Below, one piece after another: positions 61,201 through 64,000 of a DNA stretch of 64,000 bases. Made by a program: the position numbers and the translations under genes. The notes under the pieces were generated by a model. The model was not told the DNA's origin and made no database searches. It saw only the letters and a program-made list of their open reading frames with translations. Each line of letters opens with the position of its first letter. Positions within the stretch are counted from its first letter, which is position 1. This stretch comes from JAHCHG01 sp041745765 (GTDB lineage: Bacteria; Acidobacteriota; Blastocatellia; Pyrinomonadales; Pyrinomonadaceae): NCBI GenBank assembly GCA_041745765.1, contig JBGTIH010000094.1:1-64000 (forward strand), read 5' to 3'.

Positions 61201-64000
61201 TTAACGTAAATCCTGCAACCGCAAAATTATAAGTGTTGCAATAACTAATATTCCAAACATTACCATTAAAACCAACTGATTCAAAATCTCGTGCATCCAG
61301 GGATGCAGAAAATTTATGTAGCGGCTCAAATCTTCGGGGATTTTTCGCGCTTCGGCAAGTTCCGGCGGTTGGCTGAGATTCGGCGTTGCCGGATTGTTTC
61401 CGCTTCGCAATTCCCTTTGATATTCTGCCAGTTTCGATTCGGTGTCTTTTTTGTATTCATTGAGTTCTTTTTTCGCATCGGCGATAATTTTATCGTTTTC
61501 GGTTTCGATAAATTTATAAAGCCCGAGTCCTTTTGTTTCGCCATTTGGAAATGAGCCTTCTTCCTGCAAAGTATCGAGATTTGAATAACGCTTAACCGTA
61601 TCAAACGACCAGGTGGCGGGCATTGCCAAACCTGCAACTTTATTTAAACCTTGCGGAACGCTGACCAAGCCTCCAAATAAAATTTGCGGAATCAGGATCA
61701 GCGGCACAAGGCTCGTCGCCATTTCCGATGTTTTAACGAGCGCAGAAACCAGCAGTCCGAGCGCGATGCCGACTCCGGCAGTTAAAAGCATCACCCAAAA
61801 TTGCGGAATTCCGCCGAAAAGACCGGGCATCGGCATCAACCCGATTAAATCGAAAAATTTAAGCGGCACGAAAACCAACAGACATTGGATGCCCACAATA
61901 AAACCAAGCACGAAAAGTTTCGAAAAAAGATACGGCAGAAGTCCCAGATTAACCATTCGTTCGCGCTTAAAAATTGCACGTTCGCGGATAATTTCGCGAG
62001 CGGCGACCGAAGTTCCGAACCAAACGGCGATCAGCGAAATCATAAAATAAACAAAATCACGCGGCTGTTCTTTACCCATCACCAAAAATGTTAAAAGCGC
62101 GATGATTGGAGCTTGAGCAAATAAAATAAAAAGCGTCAATTTATCGCGCAGAAGAACTTGCGTGTAGCGTTTGGAAAGTGTCAGACATTGGCGAATCGCG
62201 CCGAAAATTCCGAGCCGGTTTTTTTTATGAACTCCGTGTGATTCTAATTTTCCGAGTTCTTTAAGAGGTTCAAAAACATTGTTTCTGTATTGCGGCGTTT
62301 TCGTGAATTTTTCTTTCCAATCTTCGGCAACCTGTTCCGTAATTTGCTGACGATTTCCGCCCGCACTTTTTAATTTTTCCTCAATCGGTTCTTCGAGTTT
62401 GTCGTAAAGGTCTTTGAAACTCGTCGCGCCGATATGTTTCAAGGCTTCTTCGGGCGTTCCGTAAAAAACGAGTTTGCCGCGCATCAGAATCACAAGTTTG
62501 TCAAAAAGTTTGACATTTTCCATCGCGTGCGTCGTTAAAATCACGGTTCTGCCGGATTCAGCGATCTGGCGAAAAAGAATCATAATCTTTTCTTCAGTTG
62601 CCGGATCAAGCCCCGAAGTCGGTTCATCCAGAAAGATCACGGAAGGTTTCGTAATCAGTTCGACAGCGATGGAAACACGCTTTCTTTGTCCGCCGGAAAG
62701 CTGATTGATCGGCACATCGCGCCGCTCGGTCAAACCCGTAACGTCTAAAACCTCATCAATTATCTCATTGATTTCCTTGCCCGAAACATCGCGTGAAAGC
62801 CGCAGTTTGGCAACGTAATAAAGCGTACGATAAACGGTTAATTCGCGGTGAATTATGTCATCCTGCGGTACATAACCGATTGATTGTTTGAGTGAATCCA
62901 GATGCTGGTAAAGGTCTAAATTATTGATCAGAACGCTTCCGCCCGAAGCTGGACGCATTCCGTTCATCGCGTCCATCAGCGTAGATTTTCCCGCGCCGGA
63001 TGGTCCGAGAAGTCCGACAAATTCATTCGGCTGAATCGAAAGCGAAATGTTATCCAAAAGCCGGATCATTCCGCTTCCGGCATTGTTTTTCACATCTTTC
63101 GTAACATTTACCGAATCAATCCGCGTTTTCGAGCGCGTATCAAAAACCCCGATATTGCTTGCCTGATCAACTCTGATAACAAACGAACCGATTTGAACCG
63201 CATCGTCAATACTGATATTTTGGCGCGAAATGCGGTTGCCGTTGATATAAACTCCGTTTGTCGAATTTAAGTCTTCAATAACGATTCCTGAATTTGTCAA
63301 AGAAAGTTTGGCGTGGCGATTGGAGATTTGCAGCCCGTCGAGGTGAATATCGCTGTCTTCGCCGCGCCCGATGAAAAGTTCGTGCTTATTTCCGAATGTT
63401 AAAGACATCAAAAGCTGCGGTTCAGCATTTATTGCAGTCGGTTTTGATGAAATTTGATCAGCCTTGAAAACCATCGTTTTTGAACCGATCTGAGGCTGGA
63501 TTTCAAGCAGATCGGCAAGCTGACCTATGGCAATCGAACGCTGTCCGGCAAGGCTTGCTCCCTTCGGCGCAAGCCGCGAAGGCGATTTGAAACGAAGCAG
63601 CGGTCCGCCGAGTCCGAGTCTGATTTCATCGTCGTGATAAAGCGGTGTCGGAGTTGAAATTCGCTGTTCATTAACAAGAGTTCCGTTAAAACTTTTGTTG
63701 TCGTGAATGATATATTTTTCGTTTTCCTTGCGAATTTGGGCGTGTTGGCGCGAAACCATTATTTTTGAAGATTCAAAAATAATATCTCCGTTCGGATCGC
63801 GCCCAAGCCAAATTTCGTTTTTTGTCAATCGAAAAGGCGCAAGCGGAACTCCTGAATCTATGAATTCGAGTATCGGAATTTCAGCATTTATAACGCTTTG
63901 CCGGTCAAGTTTTGTGGGAATTTGCGGCTGATTTTGTATTTTTGCCGGAGCTTGTCCGAATTCGTCCCATTTTTCGCCCGAAGATTGCACAGGTTTTGGA
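61201..64000 (-). CDS. FHA-FHA-ABC transporter fusion (ABCG-like), N-terminus outside window
   Basis: At least 932 residues; the frame is still open at base 64000, so the true start lies beyond the window (the first visible start-like codon, GTG at 63990, is probably internal). Numbered from that GTG, FHA domain 1 is at about 55-130 (GRDPNGD, SRQHA), FHA domain 2 at about 195-275 (GRGEDSD, SNRHA, NSTNG), the ABC domain at about 300-530 with Walker A GPSGAGKST (329-337), signature LSGGQRKR and Walker B VIFLDEPTSGLD, then about six membrane segments with a large hydrophilic loop (about 780-880). FHA domains read phosphothreonine, so a kinase likely controls it. Substrate unknown. Confidence 0.9.
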   Translation of the reverse strand, partial: PKPVQSSGEKWDEFGQAPAKIQNQPQIPTKLDRQSVINAEIPILEFIDSGVPLAPFRLTKNEIWLGRDPNGDIIFESSKIMVSRQHAQIRKENEKYIIHDNKSFNGTLVNEQRISTPTPLYHDDEIRLGLGGPLLRFKSPSRLAPKGASLAGQRSIAIGQLADLLEIQPQIGSKTMVFKADQISSKPTAINAEPQLLMSLTFGNKHELFIGRGEDSDIHLDGLQISNRHAKLSLTNSGIVIEDLNSTNGVYINGNRISRQNISIDDAVQIGSFVIRVDQASNIGVFDTRSKTRIDSVNVTKDVKNNAGSGMIRLLDNISLSIQPNEFVGLLGPSGAGKSTLMDAMNGMRPASGGSVLINNLDLYQHLDSLKQSIGYVPQDDIIHRELTVYRTLYYVAKLRLSRDVSGKEINEIIDEVLDVTGLTERRDVPINQLSGGQRKRVSIAVELITKPSVIFLDEPTSGLDPATEEKIMILFRQIAESGRTVILTTHAMENVKLFDKLVILMRGKLVFYGTPEEALKHIGATSFKDLYDKLEEPIEEKLKSAGGNRQQITEQVAEDWKEKFTKTPQYRNNVFEPLKELGKLESHGVHKKNRLGIFGAIRQCLTLSKRYTQVLLRDKLTLFILFAQAPIIALLTFLVMGKEQPRDFVYFMISLIAVWFGTSVAAREIIRERAIFKRERMVNLGLLPYLFSKLFVLGFIVGIQCLLVFVPLKFFDLIGLMPMPGLFGGIPQFWVMLLTAGVGIALGLLVSALVKTSEMATSLVPLILIPQILFGGLVSVPQGLNKVAGLAMPATWSFDTVKRYSNLDTLQEEGSFPNGETKGLGLYKFIETENDKIIADAKKELNEYKKDTESKLAEYQRELRSGNNPATPNLSQPPELAEARKIPEDLSRYINFLHPWMHEILNQLVLMVMFGILVIATLIILRLQDLR

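Overview
The window is a 64 kb stretch of bacterial chromosome, moderately AT-rich, with about 47 intact or end-truncated protein genes, no rRNA or tRNA that I could see, no CRISPR array, no recognisable prophage and no insertion-sequence transposase. The gene set points to a diderm (Gram-negative-type) bacterium. It has an Oar-like TonB-dependent receptor with a carboxypeptidase-regulatory domain, an outer-membrane barrel protein, lipoproteins, a prepilin, bacillithiol synthesis (BshC), cyanophycin metabolism, a GSI-beta glutamine synthetase, and many proteins that begin or end with a short zinc ribbon. My best guess is an acidobacterium of the Blastocatellia/Pyrinomonadales kind. This is inferred from gene content and style, not from a marker-gene phylogeny.

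Layout. 1-2940: end of zwf, then pgl and a CNNM/CBS membrane protein. 3156-5046: 1-Cys peroxiredoxin with terminator, a 37-aa lipobox micro-ORF, an HD-domain protein and a biotinyl carrier-like protein. 5268-9604: a cluster of zinc-ribbon proteins (DUF4190 protein, an M48-like protein whose first metal-binding His is Arg, an acidic repetitive 462-aa protein overlapping it, and a K+ channel with a C-terminal zinc ribbon). 9651-13299: mutL and argH. 13308-14208: a small PD-(D/E)XK (GxxExxY) gene enclosed by nested inverted and tandem repeats. 14215-21669: PIG-L/ThuA-like protein, sodium:solute symporter, a 47-aa membrane protein, and the TonB receptor. 22179-30172: bshC, an Asp-box beta-propeller, an outer-membrane barrel/PKD-like protein and larE. 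30446-34659: an exported TPR/helical operon and an M19 dipeptidase. 34652-36084: decay zone with an asparaginase remnant, a DUF6228-like gene and a VapBC-like pair whose toxin is broken. 36129-40035: cphA and cphB. 40188-43182: truncated ECF sigma-like ORF and a feoA-feoB-Cys-rich operon. 43253-49827: DUF3108 protein, pyrF, zinc-ribbon TPR protein, lipoprotein, GNAT, glnA. 50167-52335: a membrane protein and a prepilin. 52750-56889: speA, a deoxyhypusine-synthase-like gene and speB. 56963-64000: DUF2203, RDD protein, RqcH-like NFACT protein, TlpA-like lipoprotein and an FHA-FHA-ABC transporter cut by the window end.

Themes. (1) Metabolism: oxidative pentose phosphate start, nitrogen storage and assimilation (cphA/cphB, argH, glnA), arginine-to-polyamine conversion, ferrous iron uptake and thiol biology. 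(2) Intergenic space is rich in long-armed palindromes, no two obviously the same family, and in short 7-9 bp tandem repeats, one of which is translated inside the MutL linker. (3) Several genes are decaying.

The observations I rate most worth following are the repeat-enclosed GxxExxY nuclease cassette, the divergent deoxyhypusine-synthase homologue between speA and speB, the co-translated M48-like/acidic-repeat pair, and the palindromic elements next to broken genes.
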